DNA from: Pseudomonas knackmussii B13
GTDB taxonomy: Bacteria > Pseudomonadota > Gammaproteobacteria > Pseudomonadales > Pseudomonadaceae
Direction of reading: 5' to 3'
NCBI RefSeq assembly: GCF_000689415.1
Contig: NZ_HG322950.1
Coordinates: 3,913,501-3,977,500, forward strand
Length of the DNA: 64,000 nucleotides
This document shows, in pieces, positions 16,021-26,302 of the stretch. The notes under the pieces were generated by a model. That model had not been told where the DNA came from. It did not search any database and saw nothing but the letters and a program-made list of their open reading frames with translations. The position numbers and the translations under genes are program-made. Each line of letters opens with the position of its first letter. Positions within the stretch are counted from its first letter, which is position 1.

Positions 16021-17271
16021 TCATTCGTAGCGCAGCGCTTCCGCCGGCTGGGTGTTGGCCGCTCGCCAGGCCGGATAGAGCGTGGCGAGGAAGCTCATCA
16101 GCAGCGCCGCGCAACACACCAGCACCACGTCCGCCGCCTGCACGTCGGTGGGCAGGTAATTGATGAAGTAGACGTCGGAACTGAAGATGTGGGTCCCTGC
16201 CGCCTTCTCCAGCGCCGAGACGATCGCCGTGACGTTGAACGCGGCGATGACGCCAAGGGTGCCGCCGACAACGGTGCCGATCACGCCGATCACCGTGCCC
16301 TGCACCATGAAGATGGTCATGATTTCGCGCGGTGTCATGCCGAGCGTGCGCAGGATGGCGATATCGGTGCGCTTGTCGGCGACCACCATGATCAGCGTGG
16401 CGATGATGTTGAAGGCGGCCACCGCAACGATTAGCAGCAGCAGCAGGCCGATCATGGTCTTTTCCATCTTCATCGCGCCGAACAGGCTGCCCTGGGTGTG
16501 GGTCCAGTCCACGGAGCGATATCCCGAGCCCAGGTCACTCGCGATGCTCGCGCCGACGGCCGGGGCCTTGAACAGGTCCTTCAAGGCGATGCGCACGCTC
16601 TGCACCTGACCCGGCTGCCAACGCAGCAGCTGCGCCGCGTCATCGACGTGGATCAGCGCCAGGGTGCCATCCAGCTCGGCACCGACCTTGAACACGCCGA
16701 CCACATTAAGGCGCTGCATACGCGGGGTGATGCCGCCCGGCGCGGAGCTCGACTCGGGAACGATCAACAGCAGGCTGTCACCGACGTTGACCCGGAAACG
16801 CCGCGCGGTGATCTCGCCGATCACCACCCCGGATTCACCGGCCTTGAGCGCTTCCAGGCTGCCTTGGGTCATGTGCGAGCCGATGATCGAGACCTTGGAC
16901 TCTTGCTGCGGGTCGACGCCATCGATCTCGATCGGCTGCATCTGCCCCTTGAACGAGAGCATGCCGTCCAGCTCGGTATAGGGCACCGCACCTACAACCT
17001 CGCGGCGCTTCAGCGCAGCCGCCGCCACCGCCTGCCAGTTCTCCAGCGGCTTGCCGTCGACGTTCTGCAGCACCGCGTGCGGCACCATGCCGAGGATGCG
17101 CGAGCGCATTTCCTTCTGGAATCCGTTCATCACCGAGAGCACCACGATCATCGCCAGCACCCCGAGGGTCAGGCCGATCATCGAGGTCAGGGAGATGAAG
17201 GAGATGTAGTGATTGCGCTTCTTGGCCCGGGTGTAGCGGGTGCCGATGAAGATCGATAGGGGTCTGAACAT
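16021..17271 (-). CDS. lolE: Lipoprotein-releasing ABC permease LolE
   Basis: 416 aa. One N-terminal membrane helix (about 24-48), a large periplasmic domain, and three C-terminal helices (about 270-295, 320-345, 375-400) give the MacB/FtsX fold. With LolC and LolD it extracts outer-membrane lipoproteins from the inner membrane and hands them to LolA. It is clearly a paralogue of the lolC gene next to it: both begin MFRPLS, share SFISLTSMIGL, and end YPAWRA..TQPAEALRYE. Assignment of E versus C follows the PAO1 order (PA2986) and could be reversed. Last gene of lolC-lolD-lolE. Confidence 0.9.
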   Translation of the reverse strand: MFRPLSIFIGTRYTRAKKRNHYISFISLTSMIGLTLGVLAMIVVLSVMNGFQKEMRSRILGMVPHAVLQNVDGKPLENWQAVAAAALKRREVVGAVPYTELDGMLSFKGQMQPIEIDGVDPQQESKVSIIGSHMTQGSLEALKAGESGVVIGEITARRFRVNVGDSLLLIVPESSSAPGGITPRMQRLNVVGVFKVGAELDGTLALIHVDDAAQLLRWQPGQVQSVRIALKDLFKAPAVGASIASDLGSGYRSVDWTHTQGSLFGAMKMEKTMIGLLLLLIVAVAAFNIIATLIMVVADKRTDIAILRTLGMTPREIMTIFMVQGTVIGVIGTVVGGTLGVIAAFNVTAIVSALEKAAGTHIFSSDVYFINYLPTDVQAADVVLVCCAALLMSFLATLYPAWRAANTQPAEALRYE

Positions 17272-17275
17272 GGTG

Positions 17276-17959
17276 TCAGGCGGCGACCAGGCGGCCGTCC
17301 TCGAGGCTCAGCACGCGGTCCATCTGCTGTGCCAGGTTGCGATCGTGGGTCACCACCAGGAAAGCCGTCTGCAGCGACTGCGAGAGTTCGAGCATCAGCT
17401 CCTGGATGGAATGCGCGGTGTGCTGGTCGAGGTTACCGGTAGGTTCGTCGAGCAGTACCAGCTGCGGACGGTTGACCAGGGCACGGGCGATGGCTACGCG
17501 CTGGCGCTCACCGCCAGAGAGCTCAGCCGGCTTGTGCTGCAGGCGGTGCTTCAGGCCGACGCGCTCGAGCAGTGCAGCAGCACGCTCGCGGGCCTCGGCG
17601 ATCGGCGTGCGGCCGATCAGCAGCGGCATGCAGACGTTCTCCAGCGCGGTGAACTCCGGCAGCAGGTGGTGGAACTGGTAGACGAAGCCCAGCGCCCGGT
17701 TGCGCAGCAGGCCGCGCTGCTTCTCGTTGAGCGCGGACAACTCCTCGCCGGCCAGCCAGACGCTGCCCTGGCTGGGCGTGTCGAGGCCACCGAGCATGTT
17801 CAGCAGGGTGCTCTTGCCCGAGCCGGAACTACCGACGATGGCCACGCGCTCGCCGGGCAACAGCTCCAGCTGCACGTCGACCAGCACCTCGACCGACTGC
17901 GGGCCCTCGTCGTAGCTCTTGCGCAGGTTGCGGCAGCTCAGGACGGTTCTGTCACTCAT
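17276..17959 (-). CDS. lolD: Lipoprotein-releasing ATPase LolD
   Basis: 227 aa, typical of LolD. Walker A GSSGSGKSTLL, Q-loop region VYQFHHLLPEFTALENV (a Lol/MacB signature), LSGGERQRVAIARAL signature, Walker B LVLLDEPTGNLD and the switch His in VVTHD are all intact. The ATG at 17959 overlaps the lolC stop by 8 nt, and lolE begins 4 bp after the lolD stop. The cytosolic ATPase powers lipoprotein release by the LolC/LolE pair. The start upstream in the open frame has no ribosome site and runs into lolC. Confidence 0.95.
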   Translation of the reverse strand: MSDRTVLSCRNLRKSYDEGPQSVEVLVDVQLELLPGERVAIVGSSGSGKSTLLNMLGGLDTPSQGSVWLAGEELSALNEKQRGLLRNRALGFVYQFHHLLPEFTALENVCMPLLIGRTPIAEARERAAALLERVGLKHRLQHKPAELSGGERQRVAIARALVNRPQLVLLDEPTGNLDQHTAHSIQELMLELSQSLQTAFLVVTHDRNLAQQMDRVLSLEDGRLVAA

Positions 17960-19205
17960 AACGCAGGGCCTCCGCGGGCTGGGTGCGCGCGGCACGCCAG
18001 GCCGGATACAGGGTGGCGAAGAAACTCAGGATCAGCGCGGCGGTGCACACCAGGATCACGTCCTCGCGCATCAGCTGCGAGGGCAGGTAATCGATGAAGT
18101 AAACGTCCGAGCTGAGGAATTTGTGGCCGATCAGGCGCTCCAGCAGGGCGATGGCGTCGCTCACCTTGAGCGCCGCGAGCACGCCCAGCACGCCGCCGAC
18201 CAGGGTACCGATCACGCCGATCACGCAGCCCTGGACCATGAAGATGCCCAGGATCTGTCCGGGCGTGGCGCCCAGAGTGCGGAGGATGGCGATGTCCGAT
18301 TTCTTGTCGGTCACCACCATCACCAGGGTGGAAATGATGTTGAACGCGGCCACCGCGACTATCAGCAGCAGCAACAGGCCGATCATGGATTTCTCCATCT
18401 GGATCGCCTGGTAGAGGTTGCCGTGGGTGCGTGTCCAGTCGCGGGCGTAGAGGTCGTGGTCGCGGAAGGTCTGCGCGATTTCCCAGGCGGTCTGCGGCGC
18501 CTGGAACAGGTCGTCGAGCTTCAGGCGCAGGCCCTGGACCTGGCCTTCCTTGAAGCGCTGCATGCGCGCCGCATCCTCGATGTGCGCCAGGGCGACGTAG
18601 CCGTCGAGCTCGCCGGCGCCGACATGGAAGATGCCAGCCACGGTGAAGCGCTTCATGCGCGGGAAGATGCCGGCCGGGGTCACCGAGACCTCAGGCGCGA
18701 CGAAGGTGACCTTGTCGCCGACCTTGACCCCGAGGTTCTTGGCCGCCTTGTCGCCGATGATGATGCCGAACTCGCCCGGCTGCAGGCTGGTCAGGCTGCC
18801 CTGCTGGAAGAACTGGCCGATGATCGAGACCTTGCCTTCCTCGGCCGGGTCGACGGCGTCGATCAGGATCTTCTGCACCACGCCGTTGCTGCTCAGCAGG
18901 CCCTGCATCTGGATGAAGGGCGCGACCTGCAGGACGTTCGCGTGTTGCGTCTTGATCTGCCCGGCCATGCCGCGCCAGTCGTCGATCGGCTGGTAGGACT
19001 CGACCGTGGCGTGCGGCACCATGCCCAGCACCCGCTCGCGCATCTCGCGGTCGAAGCCGTTCATCACCGACAGCACGACGATCATCACCATGACCCCGAG
19101 GGCCAGGCCGATCATGGAAGTGAGGGAGATGAAGGAGACGAAATGGCTGCGGCGTTTGGCGCGGGTGTAGCGCGTCCCGATATAGACGGAAAGTGGTCTG
19201 AACAT
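17952..19205 (-). CDS. lolC: Lipoprotein-releasing ABC permease LolC
   Basis: 417 aa with the same four-helix MacB/FtsX layout as LolE. First gene of the operon. The chosen ATG gives MFRPLSVYIGTRYTRAKRR, closely matching the start of LolE; about 60 extra residues in the longer frame look non-coding and overlap the divergent PilZ gene. LolC is the subunit that contacts LolA in E. coli through a periplasmic hook; which of the two paralogues here does so was not tested. Pseudomonas keeps two separate permease genes rather than the merged LolF of some bacteria. Confidence 0.9.
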   Translation of the reverse strand: MFRPLSVYIGTRYTRAKRRSHFVSFISLTSMIGLALGVMVMIVVLSVMNGFDREMRERVLGMVPHATVESYQPIDDWRGMAGQIKTQHANVLQVAPFIQMQGLLSSNGVVQKILIDAVDPAEEGKVSIIGQFFQQGSLTSLQPGEFGIIIGDKAAKNLGVKVGDKVTFVAPEVSVTPAGIFPRMKRFTVAGIFHVGAGELDGYVALAHIEDAARMQRFKEGQVQGLRLKLDDLFQAPQTAWEIAQTFRDHDLYARDWTRTHGNLYQAIQMEKSMIGLLLLLIVAVAAFNIISTLVMVVTDKKSDIAILRTLGATPGQILGIFMVQGCVIGVIGTLVGGVLGVLAALKVSDAIALLERLIGHKFLSSDVYFIDYLPSQLMREDVILVCTAALILSFFATLYPAWRAARTQPAEALRYE

Positions 19206-19327
19206 GTGGGGCCGATGGTTGGGGAATTGGGCGTCTGCTCGTTGCAGGTGGTCTTTCCGGTGACCTTTGTGGCGAGGTACGGCGGGCGGCTTTACACTCA
19301 GACCATCTCTGCCGCCGTGGGTTCGCC

Positions 19328-19906
19328 ATGTCCACTCCAGACGCGGATAACCGCCGCGAATACTACCGTATCGAAGACCACCTCGCACTGGAATTTCGCC
19401 CGCTGCCGAGCGATCCGGCGCAGGCGGAACAGGCGCTGCACGACGATTCCCCGCTGTTCAATCTGCTCGGCGACCTGCACCTGCTGGAGTTCGAAGGACA
19501 GCACCTGCTGCGCCAGATCGCCGAGCGCGACCGCGCCCTGGCCGGCTACCTGAAACTGGTCGACAAACGCATCGACCTGATCGCCGACGCCCTCTCCCAA
19601 AGCCTGCTCCGCGAGGTCGGGCCGGCGCAGCCGGTGGTGCTCTCCGAGGGCGGCATCGCCTTCCGCACGCCCGAGCCGCTGGAAGTCGGCCAGCTGCTGG
19701 CACTGCGCCTGGTGCTGCTGCCCCGCGCCCTCGGCCTGCAACTGCGCGCCAGGGTCCACCACTGCCACGCGCGGGGGCTGGGCGAGTACGAGATAGGTAC
19801 GCTCTTCGAGGACCTGGAAGAGCCGCAGCGCCAGCTTCTGGCACGTCACATCCTGCAGAAGCAGGCCGCCGAGCGCCGCCTGGCGAAAGCCCGCGACGCC
19901 GAATGA
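19328..19906 (+). CDS. PilZ-fold protein with a partly degenerate c-di-GMP motif
   Basis: 192 aa, PA2989 type. The N-terminal RREYYR provides the RxxxR part of the c-di-GMP site (Arg10, Arg14). The second motif, normally [D/N]xSxxG, reads VVLSEGG: the Ser and Gly remain but the Asp/Asn is Val. About 70 helical residues are inserted between the two motifs. Binding of c-di-GMP is therefore possible but not certain. The stop overlaps the next open frame (ATGA), so it probably starts a three-gene operon with a small exported protein and a phosphodiesterase. It is transcribed away from lolC. Confidence 0.82.
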   Translation: MSTPDADNRREYYRIEDHLALEFRPLPSDPAQAEQALHDDSPLFNLLGDLHLLEFEGQHLLRQIAERDRALAGYLKLVDKRIDLIADALSQSLLREVGPAQPVVLSEGGIAFRTPEPLEVGQLLALRLVLLPRALGLQLRARVHHCHARGLGEYEIGTLFEDLEEPQRQLLARHILQKQAAERRLAKARDAE

Positions 19907-19926
19907 ACAAGGAACATCATCGCCCC

Positions 19927-20235
19927 ATGCGTACCCTGCTCTTCCTGCTTACCCTGCTTGCGACCCCGCCGCTGCTGGCCGACAACCTGGAAATCCCCGT
20001 CGGTGCCCAGGGTGACAGCCACATCAGCCTGCCTACCCGCGGCGAAAGCCGGCGCACGGTGCTGGAGCGCTTCGGCCTGCCCGACGTCGAGCACCCCGCC
20101 ATCGGCCAGCCGCCTATCACTCGCTGGGATTACCGCGAGTTCAGCGTCTACTTCGAATACGACCACGTGGTGGACGCCGTCCGCGCACACCATCCGCAGA
20201 ATCCGATCACGCCCTCTTCCAAGGAGCCCCAGTGA
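19927..20235 (+). CDS. Small exported protein, function unknown
   Basis: 102 aa from the ATG at 19927, which begins a clear signal peptide (MRTLLFLLTLLATPPLLA, cut near ADN). An ATG at 19903 overlapping the previous stop would add eight polar residues in front; AAGGA at about 19909 favours the later start. The mature part contains RRTVLERFGLP and ITRWDYREFSVYFEYDHVV, reminiscent of small periplasmic proteins that lie next to phosphodiesterase genes. The stop overlaps the GTG of the next gene (GTGA), implying coupled translation. No named domain was recognised. Confidence 0.75.
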   Translation: MRTLLFLLTLLATPPLLADNLEIPVGAQGDSHISLPTRGESRRTVLERFGLPDVEHPAIGQPPITRWDYREFSVYFEYDHVVDAVRAHHPQNPITPSSKEPQ

Positions 20236-20954
20236 CTCTCATCTATGGCCATCGCGGCGCCAAAGGCGAAGCGCCGGAAAACACCCTGAACAGCTTCAAG
20301 CGCTGCCTCGAACATGGCGTCAAACGTTGCGAACTGGACCTGCATCTCTCGCGCGACGGCGAGCTGATGGTGATCCACGACCCGACCCTCAAGCGCACCA
20401 CCGGCCGTGGCGGCAAGGTCTCCGAGCAGTTGGCGGAGGACCTGGTGACCTACGACGCGCGCCAGGGCGGCCCCGGCTGGCTGCGGCCCTGCCCGATCCC
20501 GCGGCTGGCCGAGCTGTTCGAGCATTGCGAGTTCGAGCACTGGCAGCTGGAGGTGAAAAGCGCCTCGCGTGATCGCGCCGCGCGCACCGTCCAGGCCATC
20601 GACCAGTTGGTGGAGCGCTTCGGCCTGCGCGACCGCGTCACCGTGACTTCGAGCTCACGCACTGTGTTGCGCGCGCTGCAGGAGCTTGCCCCGGACCTGT
20701 CTCGCGGACTGGTCGCCGAATACGCCTGGCTCGACCCGCTGAAGGTCGCGGCGAACTACGGCTGCGAGTTGCTGGCGCTGAACTGGATGCTGTGCACGCC
20801 CGAACGCCTGCTGAAGGCGCAGAAGCAGGGGCTGCATGTGTCGGTGTGGACGGTCAACGAGCCGGCGCTGATGCGCCGACTCGCCGACTTTGGTGTGGAT
20901 AGCCTGATTACAGACTTTCCCGGTTTGGCCACTGCCACGCTCGGGAATCGCTGA
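20232..20954 (+). CDS. Glycerophosphodiester phosphodiesterase
   Basis: 240 aa, GDPD family (PA2990 type, cytosolic UgpQ-like). YGHRGAKGEAPENT carries the HRG and PENT motifs with the catalytic His and metal-binding Glu, ELDLHLSRDGELMVIHDP adds the ExD metal ligands and second His, and VSWT-like VWTVNE near the C-terminus completes the barrel. It hydrolyses glycerophosphodiesters to glycerol 3-phosphate and an alcohol. No signal peptide. Starts with GTG after AAGGAG and overlaps the preceding stop, so it is coupled to the small exported protein. It converges with sthA. Confidence 0.9.
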   Translation: MTLIYGHRGAKGEAPENTLNSFKRCLEHGVKRCELDLHLSRDGELMVIHDPTLKRTTGRGGKVSEQLAEDLVTYDARQGGPGWLRPCPIPRLAELFEHCEFEHWQLEVKSASRDRAARTVQAIDQLVERFGLRDRVTVTSSSRTVLRALQELAPDLSRGLVAEYAWLDPLKVAANYGCELLALNWMLCTPERLLKAQKQGLHVSVWTVNEPALMRRLADFGVDSLITDFPGLATATLGNR

Positions 20955-20963
20955 GCGGGTCGC

Positions 20964-20992
20964 CCCCGGCCGGCTCAGGCCGCCGGTCGGGG
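20964..20992. terminator. Possible GC hairpin between the GDPD gene and sthA
   Basis: CCCCGGCCGGC pairs with GCCGGTCGGGG with one mismatch around a 7-base loop in the 42-bp gap between two convergent genes. There is no T-tract, so intrinsic termination is uncertain. Confidence 0.4.
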
Positions 20993-20996
20993 TACT

Positions 20997-22391
<1,395 letters not shown>

Positions 22392-22443
22392 GCGTACTCC
22401 TTCAGAACAGGCCGGGGCGCCCCTGTGGCGCTCCCGGCAAAGC

Positions 22444-22464
22444 CCCGGCGCGCCTGGCGCCGGG
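22444..22464 (-). other. GC-rich hairpin upstream of sthA
   Basis: CCCGGCGC / GCGCCGGG, 8 bp with a 5-base loop, 53 to 73 bases upstream of the sthA ATG and 107 bases past the apbE stop. No T-tract. It could be a leader structure of sthA or a weak apbE terminator. The rest of 22392-22570 shows nothing else. Confidence 0.4.
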
Positions 22465-22570
22465 TACTAGCGAATCGTTGTTGGCAGCTTAGCCGCGCGA
22501 CAAATTGCTGCACATTAGCGCTTGGTCGTGCGGTAGGCGAATTTTGCCATCACTACATTTCGTGCGGCTT

Positions 22571-23578
22571 TCAGCGCCTCTGCGCGTCCGGGAACAGCTC
22601 GGCGAAGCGCGGCGTCACGCGCGTCGAAAAGGCCTGTCCCTCGTGCATGACGAAATAGGCGGCCAACCCTTGCTGCTCGGCGTAGCGGAAGCCCTCGTCG
22701 GGACCTAGCACCATGAGCAGGGTCGACAAGCCGTCGGCATGCAGCGTCGAGCGGTCGACTACGGTCACCGCGGCCAGTTTGTGCCGCACGGGCGTGCCGG
22801 TGCGGGCATCGAAGGTGTGCGAATAGCGCTGCCCACCTTCCTCGAAATAGTTGCGGTAATCGCCCGAGGTTGAGACGCCGTAGCCGTCCACATCCAGCGA
22901 GCGCTCGACGGTACGTTCGCGTTCGCCGCTGGGCACCTCCAGGGCGACCCTCCAGGGCGAACCGTCAGCCTTGTGCCCGACCGCCTTGAGCTCGCCGGTG
23001 ATCTCCACGAGGTAGTCCTTCAGGCCCAATTCGCCCAGGCGCTGGCTGACGCGGTCCACCGCGTAGCCGGCGACGATACTGTCGAAATCGAGCTGCGCCG
23101 CGACGTCCTTGCATACCAGGCTGCCGTCCACCCGCACATGCCGGTAGCCAACGCGCGCACGCTCACGGATCAGGTCCGTCTCGGCCGGCACGCGCTCTTC
23201 ACGCGACTGCGGGCCGAAGCCCCAGAGGTTCATCAGCGGCTCGACGGTCAGGTCGAAGGCGCCATCGCTGGCGGAGGAAAGCTCATCGCCGTACTGCAGG
23301 AGTGCGATCAGGTCGGCCGGCATCGCCTGGCAGGCGCCGGCCGGCAGGTCGTTGAAGCGGGAGACTTCGGAATCGTCGCGGTAGGTGGAGAACTGCCGGT
23401 CGAGCTCGCCGAGGATGGTTTCGACTTCGGCCTGCAGGCGCTGCGGAGAGGGGCTTTTCGCGGTGGGCAGGTACTGCACCGAATAACTGCTACCCATGGT
23501 CGGCCCGCCGAAACGCTCGACGCGCTCACCGCAGCCGGCCAAAGCCAACAGCGCCATGCACAGCCAGATACCCCGCAA
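22571..23578 (-). CDS. apbE: ApbE-type FAD:protein FMN transferase lipoprotein
   Basis: 335 aa from the TTG at 23578, which has GGAGG six bases upstream and gives a compact lipoprotein signal ending LALAGC; an ATG at 23620 is possible but lacks a site. ApbE attaches FMN to Thr in proteins such as NqrB, NqrC and RnfG in the periplasm. GGPTMGSSYSV, LDFDSIVAGYAVDRV and GDYRNYF match the family, and the C-terminal HTFDARTGTPV binds metal. In PAO1 this gene (PA2993) stands next to nqrABCDEF, which is absent here; its target is therefore not encoded in the window. Confidence 0.9.
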   Translation of the reverse strand: MRGIWLCMALLALAGCGERVERFGGPTMGSSYSVQYLPTAKSPSPQRLQAEVETILGELDRQFSTYRDDSEVSRFNDLPAGACQAMPADLIALLQYGDELSSASDGAFDLTVEPLMNLWGFGPQSREERVPAETDLIRERARVGYRHVRVDGSLVCKDVAAQLDFDSIVAGYAVDRVSQRLGELGLKDYLVEITGELKAVGHKADGSPWRVALEVPSGERERTVERSLDVDGYGVSTSGDYRNYFEEGGQRYSHTFDARTGTPVRHKLAAVTVVDRSTLHADGLSTLLMVLGPDEGFRYAEQQGLAAYFVMHEGQAFSTRVTPRFAELFPDAQRR

Positions 23579-23672
23579 CGCACACCTCCGCTCCCCTGCC
23601 CCGGTTCGGGCGCCGCACATTCTACCCGAAGCGCGGCGACTTACTGTTGCCCAGGCGGTAAAGGTTCGTTGC

Positions 23673-25169
23673 TCATTGCACCTCGCTGGCAGCGCTCACC
23701 GGCGCCCCGCCGCCCAGTGCCTTGTACAGCGCGACCAGGTCCAGGCGCAGTTGGCTTTCGCTGTCGACCCAATCGCGGCGGGCCTGCAGGTAATTGCGCT
23801 GGGCATCCAGCTCGACGAGGAAATCGGTGAGGCCCCCTGCATAGCGCGCCTTGGCCATGTCGTAGGCCTGCCCGGCGCTGCCCAATCGCGCCTGCAGCTG
23901 GGCATTGCGCTGGCGTTCGGCGCCGTAGCCGCTGAGGGCGTCGTCGACTTCCTGCCAGGCCTTGAGCACGGTCTGCTGGTAATTCACCGCCGCCTGCTGC
24001 TGTTCCAGCTTGCGCAGGGTGACCTGGGAGCGCCGCCGGCCATTGTCGAAGATCGGCAGGCTCAGGCTCGGCCCCACCGCCCACTGGCGACTGCCCCAAT
24101 CGGAAACCTTGCCGCTCTCGAAGGACGAATAGCCAAAGCTGGCACCCAGGCGAATGCTCGGGTAGAGCTCGGCAACAGCGACGCCAACGCTGGCTGTGGC
24201 TGCATGCAGTTGCGCTTCGGCGGCGCGAATGTCCGGGCGCCGCCGCGCTACTTCGGAAGGCAGCCCTGGGCTGAGATCGGGCAAGGCGGAAGGCTTGACC
24301 GAAGGCGCCGCCAATTGTGCCGACAACTCGCCCGGCTGCGCGCCGACCAGCACGCCGAGCTGGTTGATCGCCTGGGTCTGCGCCGCCAGCAGCGACGGCA
24401 GGCGCGAGCGCAAGTCCTCCAACTGGCTGCGCTGGCGCACCAGGTCGAAGTCATCGACCAACCCGCCATCTGCACGCGCCTGCACCAGTTCCAGCGACTC
24501 CTCGGTGGCGCGCAGGTCGTCGCGGGTCACGGCGATCTGCTGTTGCACGCGGCGCAGCTCGAAGTAGCCACGCGCCACTTCGCTGGCGACCAGCAGGCGT
24601 GCCTGTTCGAGCAAGGCGCGCTGCTGCTCGACTTGTGCATCGGCGGCCTCGATCGACCGCCGTACACGGCCCCAGAAGTCGATCTCCCAGGAAGCGTCGA
24701 AGCCGGCTTCGTAGAGGGTGAAAGGCTCGGCCAGGGTCTTCACCAACTCGTCGCTGTTCACCGGGGCGATGCTGGAGATCATCCGCGCGCTGGCACCGCG
24801 CTCGCTCTGCCGCTGGCGCTGGATGTCGCCTTTGGCATCGACGTTCGGCCCGCGCTGGGCGGCGACCATCTGCCGCTGCATGCGCGCCTGGGCGAAGCGC
24901 AGGGCGGCACTCTGCAGGTCCGGGCTGGCTTTGCTGGCGCGCTGCTGCAGGGCATCGAGCGTCGGGTCAGCGAACTGCGTCCACCATTGCGCCGGCAGCG
25001 CCTGGCCACCCTGGCCCGCCGGCAGCAGCGCGGGGTCGCCGGCATGCGCGGCGCTCCAGCTCGCCGGAACCTGCGGCTGGGGCGCCCGGTAATCCGGGCC
25101 CACTGCGCTGCAGGCGCCCAGCGTCAGCAACAGCGGCCAGAACAGGTGGGAAGTACGGGGCGATGACAT
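23673..25169 (-). CDS. NodT/OprM-type outer-membrane efflux lipoprotein
   Basis: 498 aa. A lipoprotein signal ends LTLGAC (Cys20) and the mature start is SAVGPDYRAP, typical of NodT-family factors. Two OEP repeats follow (about residues 60-280 and 290-480), with long helices rich in Gln, Ala and Arg. Such trimers span the outer membrane and periplasm and join tripartite pumps. The ATG at 25169 has GGAGAGG upstream; a much longer open frame beyond it is antisense-type noise over the permease genes. Last of five genes with the same direction, 14 bp after the second permease. The E. coli ybhGFSR cluster lacks an outer-membrane gene, so its presence here is a distinguishing feature. Confidence 0.9.
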   Translation of the reverse strand: MSSPRTSHLFWPLLLTLGACSAVGPDYRAPQPQVPASWSAAHAGDPALLPAGQGGQALPAQWWTQFADPTLDALQQRASKASPDLQSAALRFAQARMQRQMVAAQRGPNVDAKGDIQRQRQSERGASARMISSIAPVNSDELVKTLAEPFTLYEAGFDASWEIDFWGRVRRSIEAADAQVEQQRALLEQARLLVASEVARGYFELRRVQQQIAVTRDDLRATEESLELVQARADGGLVDDFDLVRQRSQLEDLRSRLPSLLAAQTQAINQLGVLVGAQPGELSAQLAAPSVKPSALPDLSPGLPSEVARRRPDIRAAEAQLHAATASVGVAVAELYPSIRLGASFGYSSFESGKVSDWGSRQWAVGPSLSLPIFDNGRRRSQVTLRKLEQQQAAVNYQQTVLKAWQEVDDALSGYGAERQRNAQLQARLGSAGQAYDMAKARYAGGLTDFLVELDAQRNYLQARRDWVDSESQLRLDLVALYKALGGGAPVSAASEVQ

Positions 25170-25183
25170 GGCGGCCTCTCCGT

Positions 25184-26299
25184 TCAGGCGAGTCGATTGC
25201 GAAACAGCCACGCCGACAGCGGCAGCGTCACGACCGCCATTGCCAGCATCGGCCAGAGATCGTGGGCCACGTCGAAGAGGCCGACGCCTTCGAGATAGAT
25301 GCGCTGGATCAGGTCGATGGCGAAGCGCAGCGGGTTCAGGTAGGTCGCCATCTGCAGCGCCTCGGGCATGTTGCGCACCGGCGTCGAGAGCCCCGAGAGC
25401 AGCATGATCGGCATGATCAGCACGAAGGTGTAGAGCATGGCCTGCTGCATGTTCAACGACACCGCCGAGATCGACAGGCCCAGCCCGACGCAGGACACCA
25501 TGAACACCAGCAGCCCGCCGTAGAGGTCGAGCAGCGAGCCGGCCAGCGGAATGCGGAACCAGAACAGCGCCAGCAGCAGTACCAGCGTTGCCTGCACCAG
25601 CCCGATGAGGATCGGCGGCAGGGCCTTGCCGAGCATGATTTCCAGTGGCGCATAGGGCGTCACCAGGAGCTGGTCGAAAGTGCCCTGCTCGCGCTCCCGG
25701 GCTACCGAAAGCGCCGACAGCATCAGCGTCTGCAGCATGCTCAGCGAGGCGATCAGCGCCGGGATCAGCGGCCAGCGTGTCTCCAGGTTGGGGTTGTGCC
25801 AGGCACGGGTCACCACGCTCAGCGGCGCCGCGACCAGCCCCCGCTCGCGGTTGAAGTCCGCGACCACATTGGCCACCCCGGCGGCCGCGGCACTTGCGGT
25901 GGTGGAGTTGCGCCCATCGAGGATCAGTTGCAGCGGCGCCGGTTCGCCGCGGGTCAGGCGGGTCTGGAAGTCGGCGGGGATCTGCACCACCAGCAGTGCC
26001 TTCTGCGTGTCGATGACGCCGGAGATATCGCCCGGTGCGCGCAAGGTCGCCACGCGGTGGAAGATGCCGCTGCCGTCGAGGCGCGAGGCCAGTTGCTCGG
26101 ACATTTCGCTGTGGCTCTGGTCGAGCAATGCGTACGGGGCATCGTTGAGGTCGAACGTCACTGCATAGCCGAACAGCAGCCCCTGCACCAGCACCGGCGA
26201 AACCAGCACGATGCGGTTGGCCGGGTCCTTGAGAATCACCAGCAGTTCCTTGCGCCAGAGGTTGGCCAGGCGCCGGAAGAACTCGATCAGCGCAGCCAT
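25184..26299 (-). CDS. ABC-2 type permease, second subunit (YbhR/YhhJ-like)
   Basis: 371 aa. An N-terminal membrane helix (about 25-45) precedes a large extracytoplasmic loop, then five C-terminal helices starting near residue 175; EREQGTFDQLLVTPYAPLEIMLGK is the ABC-2 cytosolic signature. It forms a pair with the preceding permease (3 bp between them) and the tandem ATPase. Related E. coli YbhS/YbhR and YhhJ proteins export drugs or other hydrophobic compounds. The substrate cannot be told from sequence. Confidence 0.88.
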   Translation of the reverse strand: MAALIEFFRRLANLWRKELLVILKDPANRIVLVSPVLVQGLLFGYAVTFDLNDAPYALLDQSHSEMSEQLASRLDGSGIFHRVATLRAPGDISGVIDTQKALLVVQIPADFQTRLTRGEPAPLQLILDGRNSTTASAAAAGVANVVADFNRERGLVAAPLSVVTRAWHNPNLETRWPLIPALIASLSMLQTLMLSALSVAREREQGTFDQLLVTPYAPLEIMLGKALPPILIGLVQATLVLLLALFWFRIPLAGSLLDLYGGLLVFMVSCVGLGLSISAVSLNMQQAMLYTFVLIMPIMLLSGLSTPVRNMPEALQMATYLNPLRFAIDLIQRIYLEGVGLFDVAHDLWPMLAMAVVTLPLSAWLFRNRLA

Positions 26300-26302
26300 G
26301 GC

